From: Saccoglossus kowalevskii
Taxonomy: Eukaryota; Hemichordata; Enteropneusta; Harrimaniidae
NCBI RefSeq assembly: GCF_000003605.2
Contig: NW_003153746.1
Span: 151,541-182,486, forward strand
Direction: 5' to 3'
DNA: 30,946 nucleotides
In this document: positions 1-13,300 of the stretch, one piece after another
Layout of the letters: every line of letters starts with the position of its first letter
Position numbering within the stretch: position 1 is the stretch's first letter
Translations under genes and position numbers: made by a program
The notes under the pieces: generated by a model
What the model saw: only the letters and a program-made list of their open reading frames with translations
Told to the model about the DNA's origin: nothing
The model's database searches: none

Positions 1-2819
1 AATAATATAACTATACAATTAAATTTATGTTTAAATTACTTTCACCACACCTGACACACTTTAAAATAAAGCATATTTGACTTCTACTGTAATCAACTTT
101 TTAATAATGAGAATTACCACAAAAATGTTATTAGAATTTGATTGAAAAATCAATATCTACAATATGCTTATTCAAAACTGATAGTAAACTCAAAGTCGTT
201 GCGAATAACTGCAACGTAGAAAAATCCAGTTCCTGTTCTGTATTTAATGCCAAATTTCATCACACTATCAGTAATCTAGATGTGTGGGTGTACATTTAGC
301 TAAATAGTGCTCAGTAAAACAGTTAAAATGGATGCGCACCTGTAACTTGGGGTGTATGATATTGATACAAAGTGATTATTCCTGACAGACAGTTTTAGGT
401 TCTTGAAAAATTTGATCTCGTCGCACAAAATCACACAATCGTACAAAGGTAGAAGTATACCGGTTGTACTTATGTGCAAACTTTGAACTGAATCAGTTGA
501 TACCCAGTATATGAATGAGAAATCAGCATGGACATAAACAATAACAAACTATAGACCAGTCGGCCATTTTTGTTCGAATCTCTGAACAAATATACCATGC
601 ATCAGTAACTCAATATGCATGATCGTGGTACAAAGTTTGAATGAAATCACCTTGTACATCTCTAAGGCACAGCCTGGGACACGTTTCAGAATTTAGAATT
701 TGCCATTGCCAGGGTCATATCTCTGACATGCTTTACACATACATCACACATCATATCTTACACGTGCACATGCATTTGTTTCAATCAAGATGATTGAATG
801 GCAGTCATTTTAGTGCTAAAAGTTCATCAAAATTAAGCTTTTAGTCATTTCCGTGCTAGAAATGCATTATGAATGTCAATGACAGAATAAAGAAAAAAAT
901 AAACTGTCTGTCACATGAGTGTAAATAATTATTTTAATAGTCACTAAAAACTGGACAGGACTTGTCATTGACAATACTAAAATGAGCATCATGAAAATCC
1001 ATGTACAGTTCCAATTATGAGAACCAGTTTACTGGTACTGATAGTGATTGATGATGATGGATAGACCTGACTATACTGTAACATAATCCTGCTTATTAAA
1101 GAAACGGAAGGTATATGAAAAATAACATACATGTAACTACTATGATCAATGCCTGATAATAAGCTTAAACACATTGACGCATTATATCGATCATTATACC
1201 AAAATATGTAAATGCTGATTTTCATGTATGAGCATAACATTTCAAAATGTATTTTACTGGTGATTAAAGTCATCAGTGAAAAACGAAAAAAAAAAAAAAC
1301 AGCTTTTCTATGTTTTGTTTGTATGTCCATGAAAGAACTGATAGCTCATACTAAGGTCATGCTTTTAAATGCAATCTTTTTATGCAGTGTGCCATATGTT
1401 TATCAGCTGGCCTTTGCAGTACTAGTGTTTTATGGAATCTGCTCAATGGGGCGGGTAATTAATAATGTCTGTTTCATGCTAAACATTCTCTTTCAGCTTG
1501 GCAACCCTCCAGTTATGTGTATTTCATTTTTGCATTAAATAATCGATTCTTAACATCTTGTGTGTGCTTGCCTTCCATTCTTTATAATTAATAGGACCTT
1601 GATGATATTATTTTCTGGAAAACACTTCTGCAGCCATTAAATATTATCAGTTGAGATAAGATTTTATGCAAATGTGTCATGTGACTTTCCATATATAGGA
1701 GGATAGTACAAAATACTGTACTACTGGCAGTTAATTTATTATCATAGTAGTTAATGTAACACTTAGTTGTTTGGCTCAAAGTGAAATGCAATAATTATAC
1801 TATATACTCAGTGTTTTCTATATCTGAGAGGCAGAAGAATCACAACGTGGAGGTATCAGAACAATGAAAAGTGAGTATTGCACGTCATTCAGAATTAATA
1901 GAAATTAGTTGTAGTGTGCAGGCATCTGTCAAGAAATCAAAACGGTAAATCCTGTTAAAATTTGTACATTGTGTATACATGTATGTTCTAAAAATGCTAA
2001 TCATATGACAGCTCTCCTTGTACGTTTAAGCTTCAGGCAAAAAAGAAGAAAGAAACTACAAATTAAACACACTCAGAACTGGTAAAATAAGAAAAAGGAA
2101 TAAGTGAGCGTGTGGCTGAAGTGTATCTTATTGAGTTCCGTTGCTTGTATTCATCCTATGGCTTTATTGTTATGGTTTGCTTCATGACTTGTACAATGTT
2201 TCCTGTAAGTTGGCAATTGTCTGTTTAGTTTTCCATTTTCATCAAGTCTCTCTCTGCCTATCGATGCATTGATGCTATCTACTCTGGATTCAGCTGATGA
2301 TTATGTTACAAACGTTTTGACACTGAATTAAATGTTACTCAGTCACAATTACTCACCTACTTGCATTTATTTTGTGAAATTGACGTTTTTTTCGTGAAAA
2401 GTAATAATAGTACAATTTGCATTAATTTTGTGGTATTATAGCGGAGTACAGCCGTGATAATGGAATCCATTTTCTAATTGGCATATATTTTGTGTCGATT
2501 ATTTCAAATAATAAAAATGAATAGATAAAAACAAAACTCAAAAATTAACAGCCTATTACGAAAATTCAATTAGCAGAACCAGGTAAAAATCAATTTCACC
2601 ACTTGATGTCTACATCATAGTTGTCATGTTTATAATAAAATTAAACAAGTGTCTCTTTTAATGATTGCTGTGAAAGATACTTGATTACAATATGTGTTTC
2701 GGCATGTATGGATCTACCGCAAGGGACCACTAAAACACTTGTACAGGAGGAGTGGGTGGTAAATTCACTTCCAACAATAATGAAACTAGGTGTAATGATG
2801 TTTGTGCAGGTGAACATAT
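1..2819. other. Non-coding: upstream sequence or first intron
   Basis: AT-rich sequence with a 14-A run near 1288. The open frames are short and show no family resemblance, codon pattern or matching splice sites. Exon 1 at 10245 starts mid-codon with an ordinary acceptor, so all or part of this stretch is probably a long first intron. No tRNA, core promoter or CpG-rich block was seen. Confidence 0.6.
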
Positions 2820-3200
2820 ATGAACAGGATTCATATCACAGTCACTTGCCTCTGTACATCAATTTTCTCTATATACACCATAGCACAGTCCCACTCGGGA
2901 ATGTGACTGTAGCTATCATGCATGTGTGTGGACAGGATTCATATCACAGTCACTTGCCTCTGTACATCAATTTTCTCTATATACACCATAGCACAGTCCC
3001 TCTAGGGAATGTGACTGTAGCTATCATGCATGTGTGTGGACAGGATTCATATCACAGTCACTTGCCTCTGTACATCAATTCCCTCTACAACTATATTTCA
3101 TGGATATGGGTAGGATTCATAGCACAGTGATGTGCCTCTGTGCATCAATTCCCCCTTTACTTTTCAAATGAACAGGATTCATATCTGGTCACTTCAAATC
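2820..3200. repeat. 108-bp tandem repeat (about 3 copies plus degenerate partials)
   Basis: The segment beginning ACAGGATTCATATCACAGTC recurs at 2825, 2933 and 3041, an exact 108-base step, with only a few changes between copies. Two shortened, diverged starts follow near 3111 and 3171. Each unit carries TCTATATACACCATAGCACA and a GCATGCATG-like stretch (ATCATGCATGTGTGTGG). The unit is 36 codons long, so a frame stays open through the copies; I regard that frame as a by-product. Confidence 0.92.
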
Positions 3201-6200
3201 TGAGAATGTGAAGAAATAGATTCAATTATTTAAGCCACTTGTAATGGGATGTCAGTTGTCTACTAGTAGCTGTTAATTTGTCACAATAAGGATATTTATT
3301 TAACTTTTTCTTCTTGGCCTAATCTATATACAGAAATTCAGTTTAAGGTAGCTGAAGTACTACTGGAACTGACATGATGTGTAATTTTTCCTGTGCCCAA
3401 CTACACATTAGCGTTTATGGCACTTCAACTCAAAGAAGAGAAAACAAATTCTGATCATGAAAGGTTAAAGGGACATTAGCCATAACTCAGGCAAAGTGTT
3501 ATTTATTCTTAATTGCACAACTCACATTATTTATCACCATTTCACTATTAAGTCTAACGCTAACTATGTTTCACGCTACTGTGGTTTAGCATTGAAGTGA
3601 AATGTGGGTTTTTTCATTTTCATCGACAGTGAATTTCCTTTGGGGATTGTTTTGCTACACCTCTGAGAATGATTGCTAGCTAATTTTACAGCTGCCCATA
3701 TGGGAAATAAAAATAATTTCACCTAGAAAATAGATGTCATGGTCATTGTTCCCAGGAAAAGGGCTTGAGATTTTCTGTTATTTTTTTATTACCAAACACA
3801 TTCTTAAAATTTGTAAATTATTTCTGGACGCAATTCAGTTTAAGGTGGCTGCAATCTGAAAAGCATAAGGCTGTAACAGTTAAAAAAAAAAAAGGATAAT
3901 GCTTTTGTCACCATGGCAACTATTAATTTTTGAGATTCTTTGACCTTTACTTCCGTCCCATTACATGTACATGTTGGGGGAAGATTTTTTTTATTTATTA
4001 ATTATTCATCTAACCATCCCTCATTTTTTTTTTTTTACTGGTTACGTTCATAAATATTTAGTTTTAGGACAAGATTTGCATATATTTTTACACCTGCAAT
4101 TATGAAACTAAATCGAAATAAATGTTCTCTAATCCCGGCAGATTAATAGTAAATTTCCATCACCAGACATTTTTGTTATTTGATATCTCGGAAGATTACA
4201 TACAGCCAACTTAAATCACACAAGTCAAAAAAAAAAACTCCAGTGACATTTTCACTGCTGTATACAATTTTGAGATATTTCTCCATCTCATGATTGAATT
4301 GCATAGCCTTCTCATTGACAGATACTGCATTGTGTTAGGATCGTTGAGCCCATTAAATCCTTCGATATCGTGCAAATGTTATTTCCATTATCACCAATTT
4401 TCACTGGGAAAATCCATCTCTTTGTCGTCATTGATAATTCAATGACGTCTGCATATATGTACTTTTCAAACACCAACTGGATTTAACATTCTCTTAACGT
4501 CGGGCATTCAACTTGTCAAGTACGACTTATAGTTATTTAAAAATCAAATAAGGTGAAATGTATATAATTGTAGTGCTCACAAACGTGATGGCCAAATACC
4601 CCAAAATTTATTCTATTTTTAAGCTATTTAGGTTGCAATAAAAAATATAGAAATATTAGAAATTGCTATGAATAATTCAGTTGAAGGAGAAAAACATTCC
4701 TTCGCTCCTTCCTTGTTTGAGTCAGGAAACATTAATTCTGATAAAAAAAAAAGTGGCAATCCTACTATACAGTTTTTTTTTTACGAAGCTCCATAAATTT
4801 GTTCATTTGCCAGACAGAATTGTCTGAATCGTTTGCTCATAAAGTGTTACAGCTTTTATGCAATCTGTGTCTGTGAGGTTAAAATGTCAGAATGTCTGCA
4901 TGTAAAATAATGGGTGCTATATATGTTATTTTAATGAATTGTTAGCGCAATTAACATTATATTATGCTAGTTTGATTACTCAGAAGTGATTTTCTGCCTC
5001 TATTCGATTGTTTCCTCTCCAATTAAGTTACTGAGTTCTGTTATATGTATCCAGTGTTTTTATTAACCTTTTCTACCACCACACTTTCCCTCTCAAATTT
5101 TTCTTCAATTTTGTTCTTATATTCTTCAATGTTTCTGGAAATGAACCCTAATTTTAGATCGAACAGAAACAAAATTTGAGTCAATTTTCAGTTTTTACTT
5201 AAAAAATTTGGATATTTTTATCCCAATCTTCTTAAGGAAAGGGCAGACTATAAACAGGACTATTTTGTGAATTTGTGATAATATGATTCTTTATGATATT
5301 CATCTTGAGGTAAAGGTTTTCAACATGTTTTTCAATAAAAATATGTAATGAACTGAAAAAAAAAATATTTATTAAAACAGCATAAATTGGTAATAAAGAT
5401 GCAGTTCTTAGATATTTACGGAATCAACTATAAATCCTGCAAAATTTAATATTTTTTCATCCATTGAAAGCATTAAATTAAGATTCATAGTTTAGCATCA
5501 TTTTTATACTAATCCATATGAGATTACAAATTAAAATGGTCTTATTAACAGCTGTTCTTACTGAATCTTAATCATGTGACTGTCGTTCTTCAATATTCAA
5601 ACATGCCCAGCCTGACGACCACTGTATGTCACTCAGTCAATTTTTTTAGTAAGCTCATATTTTTGAGTATCACATATTTAACTTAAGCTGATGGACATGT
5701 TTTTTCAATCACAATACTTAATGTTATTAAACATTTTAATAACTAGATTTAGAATCTCCATGCCTGCCTAGTTATCACCAACATTTGAAAATTTATGCTG
5801 ATTTATGCAAACAATTTTGTAAATGGAAATGCTGATCACATTTATACAATGTTTGTGTTGTCCAGGTAACACTGTCAGTACGGTAGTTTTTATTTTATTT
5901 TTAGTATTTTTGTGCCAGACGACATTTCTGGACGTTGCTGTCTCTTCTGATTTTTTTGTCTGAGATGCTAATTGCATATGTGTTTGGTAGGCAGGGCAGA
6001 CTGTACTTGAATTTATGCTGATAAGTGAGCAGTCAAATCTGGGAATCAAAACCATAACTTCCTGTCTTCCATAGTTTCAGTATTGAAAAATAATTAAAAG
6101 GAGGGCATTGTTTCCCTGGAGGTAAAGTCTCTCCTGTTTGGAAGTACATTCCCTCCATGAAATAAACTGTTTATTTCCCATGTACAGGTTCACTAACAAA

Positions 6201-7774
6201 AGTAAATGTATATAGCTTTGAGTATATCCTACATGCCCCCATATATGTATTTTCAGAACTAGAAAAAAAATATCATTGATGTTAAAATAAATTTAACCTG
6301 TGTTTATTTCCAGTGTTGGACACAGTGTTGACTTGTATACTTGTAAATCTCATCTCTACTTTATAGGGTATATAGTACATAGTGAGATAAATGTGTTATT
6401 ACTTAATTGCTGGTTATGTATTATATGGAAATATGAGGGAAAAAGTAAAACTCAGACTATTCAATTAGGAAATGTTCTTATTTTTTTTTAACTTAATAAT
6501 AAAACAATAATGTGTCGGGAACTAAATTTAAACAAAAAAAGTCGGGTCATTTTTTTTGTAAATATTATATTTGGAATTTATCATATGCTCCATGGGTGAT
6601 AGTGAGAGAACTCATGTTTGTTTAAGTCAAACACATCCTTGTTCTTCACAACAAAATGTGAATGAAATTAACTTTTTTTTCTGTGTATTCCTGAAACAGT
6701 CATGTTAATTTCTGTATTCATATTTGTGGAAAAGAGTCTTGAACCATTCATTCTTATAGATATTACATGATTTAAATAAATAGCGATGTTCAGAACTTGG
6801 CATTTTTATTCCAATGAAAATTTGAAAATCAAACTGTATTGATCAACCTTATTGTATTTTCATCTGATCATGATGCCTGCAGAAAACTTTTTGCCACTGC
6901 CTATCGAAAGATATAATCTTTCATCAAGAAGCAATTTAATTTCTGGCATCAGTATTAAAAGAGCTTACGCTGTTTAGTCAATTTTTTTTTTCAATATCAT
7001 GCCGTTCTAGTGAAGCTACATATTAGACTCCTGCGACACTCTGTCGCCAACGACATCAAATTCTCAGTGAGATCTCTCATAAATATGATCTGCAGTCACC
7101 TTTGCTGATTGTGAACGTCTTTTCCACAGGTTTCATTTCATTGGGAAACTCTTAGGATTTCTGTTTGTGCCAGGGGCTAAAACTGTCTGGGTTCTTGGCG
7201 CTACAGAGTCTCTACGCAAATTACTGTTTTCAGCTTTTACACATTTGCAGAACATACTTTTCGCTGGATTGTTATATATGTGATTCAAATTAATACTTAA
7301 TCATTTTGTTTTGTATTGTTTTTTTAAAAAACTTGAAGAACATCGAATGAATACACTTAAACCTGTTTAATGTTGATTTATCTACTGTATCTGCTTTGCA
7401 TTTTAATGAGGTAGTACATAGTACGTAGCTTTCAGATTAACCTGCTTGACAAAGTTTATATGTCTGTGTGGTCCTACATGCATGTGTCAACTTTGTACTG
7501 AATTATAATGGTACTGATAATTGTTTTTAATTACTTTATTCATCATGTTGACAGAAGATTTTTTTAAATCATTCAAGCAATATTGCATTTAATTTGACAA
7601 TTTATGGATGATTCATTATTTGGTTGATTTATAAGATCACTATTACATTAACACAATTGAGGAGTGACATAAACTTGAATATTTAGAAATTTTATGGATA
7701 AAATAGAAGATGACGAACATTTACTCAAAATACATGACATTACAACAAGATTTGTTCTCACATATAATACTCCC

Positions 7775-7776
<2 letters not shown>
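3201..7776. other. Non-coding AT-rich stretch
   Basis: No coding exon, RNA gene or clear transposon is visible. It has many A or T homopolymers (for example near 4026, 4210, 4745, 4770 and 6480). Open frames here are short and resemble nothing I recognise. Confidence 0.55.
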
Positions 7777-7854
<78 letters not shown>

Positions 7855-7862
7855 ATTATTAT
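7777..7862. repeat. (ATT)n trinucleotide microsatellite
   Basis: About 28 ATT units with single-base interruptions (AGT near 7799, AAT near 7852). A minus-strand open frame through it reads as polyasparagine and is only a by-product of the triplet repeat. Confidence 0.95.
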
Positions 7863-10244
7863 GAATATTGGTATGACACAATGGTTAACAATGTACCAAT
7901 ATACTGATAATCAAAAATTGTGAAATAATTTTTTTTCGCTAAAAAAAAATCGAAATATTGATAGGGTAAGCAATAAATTGATTTATAAAAAGAAGAAGCA
8001 AACTTAATCCTGTAATGCTGGTAAATCTATTAGTGTAGTTATCAGACTAGAAAAATCCTAAAGCTTTCCATTTTATGCTCTGTTGAGCTTCCATTAGCTG
8101 TGATTACCCTAGCAGTCTGTTTACTGAACTGTGAGATTGTACATCTAATATATATAACTGTTGTCCCGATCTCTTGTTAATGGCGTAACATTTGCTTTCT
8201 TTCTCATAATACAATTCAAATACATTGTGCATAATGCTCAACACTGAGTGCCTTTGTGCTTTGCGAAATTAATGTTTTTGTTTTACGAACAAGGATTTGT
8301 ATCAAACAGTGTGTTTCTATTGATAATTGTATAATATACAAGGGGCATGTATATGCATAAAATATCAGATGGGTTTGTATGGCATTTCATGTGTGCAATC
8401 CTCCGAGCCCTAAGCTAAAAAATGTTAATACTGTCTCTGAAAAGGTGTATCAGTACATATATGTACTGTATTTGTTTTATTTGTAGCATATGCCCTTACA
8501 TATGGCAGAGGTGTGTTTGTGGTCAAAATAAATCATATTTTAATAACACAGAGAATACAAAATTTGGTTTATTTATGAAGATGCACTTCTAAATAGAGCA
8601 AATATGGTACTGCACTTATCATTACACTAATTTGAAGGGAAAACAAAAATTCGGCAGTCATCTATTCTCGGGGATGGAGCTACGTCACATAACGTTCTAC
8701 ATTGCGCACAACTGAGCATGTATTTTTATAGGCTCTGTGTGATCAACTGTGGAACGCCAGTCAAAAAAACAGCTAAAGTAAAAAAAAACAGCACAACTTT
8801 GAAACAATCCTGAGCAACCAAAATTTATATATATTGCACATGTATGGGTAATCTTGTTACATTGTTCAGGAGAGTCTCAACAACTAGCCCAAAGTACCGT
8901 TTTTTTGAGTGTTTTTGACAGTTACCGTAGTAACCACAATCTATGAAAATGTTTGCTCTTGAGAATAGGGGTATATATGTTTCAATTAATGTATGCCTCG
9001 ATGCCACCCATTTATCAACTAAATACTCAGTATTTATTTCTCAAATCTATAAATAAAACTAATAACTTTTTCTGGGCAATAATAAATGCATGACTGTGAT
9101 ACATTAAAAGTAAAAGTAGAAGCCTCGCCCCGAGACTACGATTTTATTACCAAGAGACCTTATCTGACATGAGAAACTACATACAAAGAAAACAAAAATC
9201 AAAGACTGACAATTCTCCATTCTATGAAAGATCGATGTATCTCTTTGAAATATCATCGAAAAAAAAAAAATAAACATCTTCATCAGTCCACCCGATTTCA
9301 CAATCCAACATGACACCTCAAGAGTGTTGTGTATTCACGGCTGCAAGAGTAGCTTGTATTGGCTCACGTTAACAAAGTTTTAATCAAGACATTGATCCAA
9401 TCTGATAATGAACGTGTTATCTCCTCTTTTAGGTTTTCTGAGCTTCCGTAGTTGTATTGATGTTGTTGTAATAGTTGTGTTCACTCTATATAATTTTGTT
9501 TTCAACCTTGTATACATAAAGAAATTGTTTACAACTATGGAATATTGTATTTTGTTGTTGAATGTAATTTTTAGAATGCAAAATTTAAAATAAAATGATT
9601 ATATCATTAACGTTACTTTGCAGCTGATCGCTGAGTTACCCATCACCCCTCTTTTTTTTCCCTGCATTTACAAATTTTGTTGTTGGGTCGTGAATGATGA
9701 TTTCTTTGAGTACGTTATTGATCTGTGAACCATTCCTGATTGCGCTGACTGTATTCTGTGGAGGTGTATTTTGATCTCTTCCCTGCGGCATTTTTAATCA
9801 AAGAAAAAAAGGATAAATTTAAAACAAATGTGATTTCCAATCTTGACTTGAGCACTAGAAATTGATTGTCTTTCCTATGTGGATCTGCTCAATACCAGGT
9901 AATAATATTCTCAATAAGAGAAGGCATTGAAATGGAAAATTGGGTGATTAAGGTCAGAGTTCAAGACTATTATTAGATTTGACAGATTGCAGTAATTGGC
10001 TATTAGTCTCAATTGACATCGTAATTGAACTTGATGTGTGTTTCATATATTCAAGTATTGTAATTGACAGTTTTTGTCGTCAGCAATTTCTCTGATGGTT
10101 TGAGTACTAGTCCAGACATATCATGTTTATTTCAAACACGTCATGTGACCTTGAATAATTGTTTTTTTTTTAAATATATGAAACTAAAGATTGAACAACA
10201 ACAATAAATAAAAAATGTTTTTTTTGTTTTGTTTTTGTCCACAG
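7863..10244. other. Non-coding stretch before exon 1
   Basis: AT-rich sequence with no recognisable gene. The last 30 bases are T-rich and end TTTTTGTCCACAG, the acceptor of exon 1. Open frames near 8825, 9104 and 9408 show no family resemblance. Confidence 0.55.
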
Positions 10245-10394
10245 CTTCAGACTGTATCACATTCATGCAAGCAGGCAGCGAGTTGATAAAAGTACGTTCA
10301 CAGTCCCGACAGTATCATCGTATATTTACAATTGATGATGACCTGTCTGTTTTGAGATGGCATCCAACATCAAAGAAACCAATAAAAGCAAAAA
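10245..10394 (+). CDS. PLCL: PLCL exon 1 in window: first half of PH domain
   Basis: The acceptor is a long T-rich tract ending CCACAG and the donor is GTAAGT. It encodes residues 1-49, starting [20 protein letters not shown] and containing the [12 protein letters not shown] strand typical of PLC PH domains. The basic residues around [11 protein letters not shown] sit where PRIP and PLC-delta PH domains contact inositol phosphates. The exon begins with two bases of a split codon, so a coding exon must lie upstream. It ends in phase 1 with a lone A completing an Ile codon in exon 2. Confidence 0.93.
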
Positions 10395-13300
10395 GTAAGT
10401 CTGTTCTGATTTCATCAAAGCCTACATGAAGTAGAATCAGAATCTCTTAGAAACTTTTTTTTGAATTACCTGGGATATTATATGTTGTAGTTTAAAATGT
10501 TCAGTGCATACTATGTTTGAAAAAAACACAGCATTAGAGTATATCAGTTGCTTATACTGTATTTACCCTCTACAGGTATATGTAACATATGTAACATATG
10601 CTTTTATGTAAATGACAGATAGGGACTAAGTCATAATTAAGATATTAATATATGCATTTATTTAGCCTGCATACGTTTAGATTCAGCTGATAACAAATTA
10701 TTATACAAACAAATTATTATAAATTTAAACTAAATTTCCCTCTAAATAGCTAAGAATATTATTACTGAAAATATTACTAAAATCTAGGTTTTGTATTTAT
10801 AGATTATATCGCCGATATCACTGTGTTCTATTTGTACTCGAATTTTCACCTCAATGCTGCTTTGTTATAAACAAATTGTTGAAAAAAAAGCATTTTTTAA
10901 TACTTTTGTAACAGAAATGATCAATCATAGCCATATACGAGTGAAATGAAATCAATTATTTCACCTAATATTAACTGGTTACTGATATTCATCACGATAA
11001 CTCGTCTGTTACGTACATACAAAAAAACAAACAGAATGTTTCTATTCGATATGAGACTTCATTCATATTGTAGACTGTAACAGTATTCCCATCGATCTAT
11101 GCATAATAAGTTCTAATTACAGAGCCATTCAGTTTGTATTTGTGAAGAAATCAATCAATGTCGCGTATTTCACAAATGCGAAATCAATCGTCAGCTTACA
11201 ATACAAGATGTAGGGTATTATTTTTCGTGACATTCAATACTTTTCTCTCCACAGCAACAGCGTAATACTGGAAAACTAATTCTTCACTCTATTCAGTGGG
11301 TTTTTTTTTATAAATCATATATCAATAATCTGTGCTGTATGGATACACAGATCAGCTTAATTTTTCTAAACTTAGTCAATGGTGTCAGTATCGAAAAAAA
11401 AATCTGTTATAAAGTTTTTTTCATTATTGTACTGAACTAATACTATTGTTAATTTGCTCCCAAATTTTTCAATAAAAAGCTCACACTAATGTTAAAGATA
11501 AAATTTGTAAATCGAGGCTACTACATGCGATGTACGTCAAATTATTCAAAGTTGAAAGTTGGGGATTACTGATTTGATAGCCACGCAAGCTGGCTATCAA
11601 CTGGCTTTGCCTTTTCATAAAAATTTACAATTTTATAGTGAGTGTCATCTATAATTTCAGCTTATTTTTTGTAGTGTTTACTTTTGTCACTAATATTAGA
11701 CATATACTGTTAAATATTTATGATTTTCACTTGTAATTTATTTTTGCTGATGGGAAGATTCAGTGAAAATAAAATCTAGCGAATATAGCTTTTTTCCAAT
11801 GTTTTACATTAAACTCATCAAAAATCAGTGAAAATAAATTCCATACAAAACACTCAAAATGTCTTTTCAGCAAAAAATTAATCCAGCTAAAATAAGTACC
11901 TCACAGCAAGGGCTGATTACTCTGTATATTTCAAATATAAGGAACTCGTGCTTTGCTAGCTAAAATCCAGCTCTTGTTGTACTTGGACATTACGTTCTTT
12001 TTATAAATGTAACAGACTAAATCTGCATCCTGTCATCAACCATTATGTATGTTTTAAACCTGATCGACTTTTTGTGGGAGGGGGGGGTGTGGTGTTGTTG
12101 CAACATATGATGATTATATAATCCAAATCCTGTCTGTAATTAATGACAGTTTCATTAGGGTTTATGATTAATTACATTTTAATTATTTAATTTGGACTCA
12201 CACAAAGAATAAAGGAATTGTTAACTCAAATGTGCAAACACTGGTTTTCATAAAACTGTCAACATTTGGTGAATACTATGATTAATGCTTGATAATAAGG
12301 ATATTAATCCCAGATGTTATTTGCAAATTGTTGAAAAAAACTACAGTTTAAAGGACGGATTGATATAATTATAAAATTTGGAGTTGATTATATTTGAATT
12401 TGTTATTTACAACTGTTGTCATTCCATGATTTTGTTCTCATCAGTTTCCATTGACCAAATCAAAGAAGTGAGGGTTGGCAAAAACACAGAGACATTGAGA
12501 AACCGAGAGATAGCCGGAGACTTTTCTGAAGACTGTGCCTTCTCTATTATTTACGGTGATAACTATGATAGTTTAGATTTGGTAGCAAATACACCGGATG
12601 AAGCAAATATATGGGTTACCGGATTAACCTGCCTTATTGGGGGTAACCTCGGAAATAAAGGTATGTATTATTTCTATCTACCACAGTGTGCATGTGATCT
12701 CTCCAAACAGTGTAATCATGTTTTACAAATTCATTTCTTATTCACTTTCTCTCATATTCATTTCTTGGCTATAGTTCATTTAATTTATACATGATTACCC
12801 CATTCCATTTACCCTTGAAACAGTTTTCTGATTAGTTTAATTTGTTTCTAAGCTTTCAAGCAGGTCTGTCAACTTAATCAAATTTATTGATAGAATCTAC
12901 CTGATAGATTTATATACTGTGGAATACTTTATTTTCGCTGGAATTAATTTTCGCTGAAAAGGCTTTTTAGGCGTTTTGTATGGAATTTATTTTCACTGAT
13001 TTCTGATGAGTTTAATGTGAAATATAGGAAAAAAAGTATATTCGCTGGATTTTATTTTCACGAAAACATCCCTTCAGCGAAAATAGCGAAAATAAATTCC
13101 AAGCAAAAATAAAGTATTCTACAGTATATTATGAAATTTCCAACTAGAATAAAAGATGATATACAGATGTTCAAATACAAAACGTGTAACGTTAGCAAAT
13201 TTGTTCAAACCCTGAAAAAGAACTTTGGTTTGACATTTTTATTACAATGACATACTGGTATAATGTACATTACATCTACTGCAGTAAATTATTGAGCTTT

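Noticed and set aside
535..610. GTTCGAATC resembling a tRNA B box
   Set aside because: No A box, no paired acceptor stem and no anticodon arm could be found around it.
7648..7881. Minus-strand open frame encoding polyasparagine
   Set aside because: It is the (ATT)n microsatellite read on the other strand; there is no conserved flank or splice context.
8825..9593. Several 60-70 codon open frames on both strands
   Set aside because: Low-complexity AT-rich translations without conserved motifs or splice signals.
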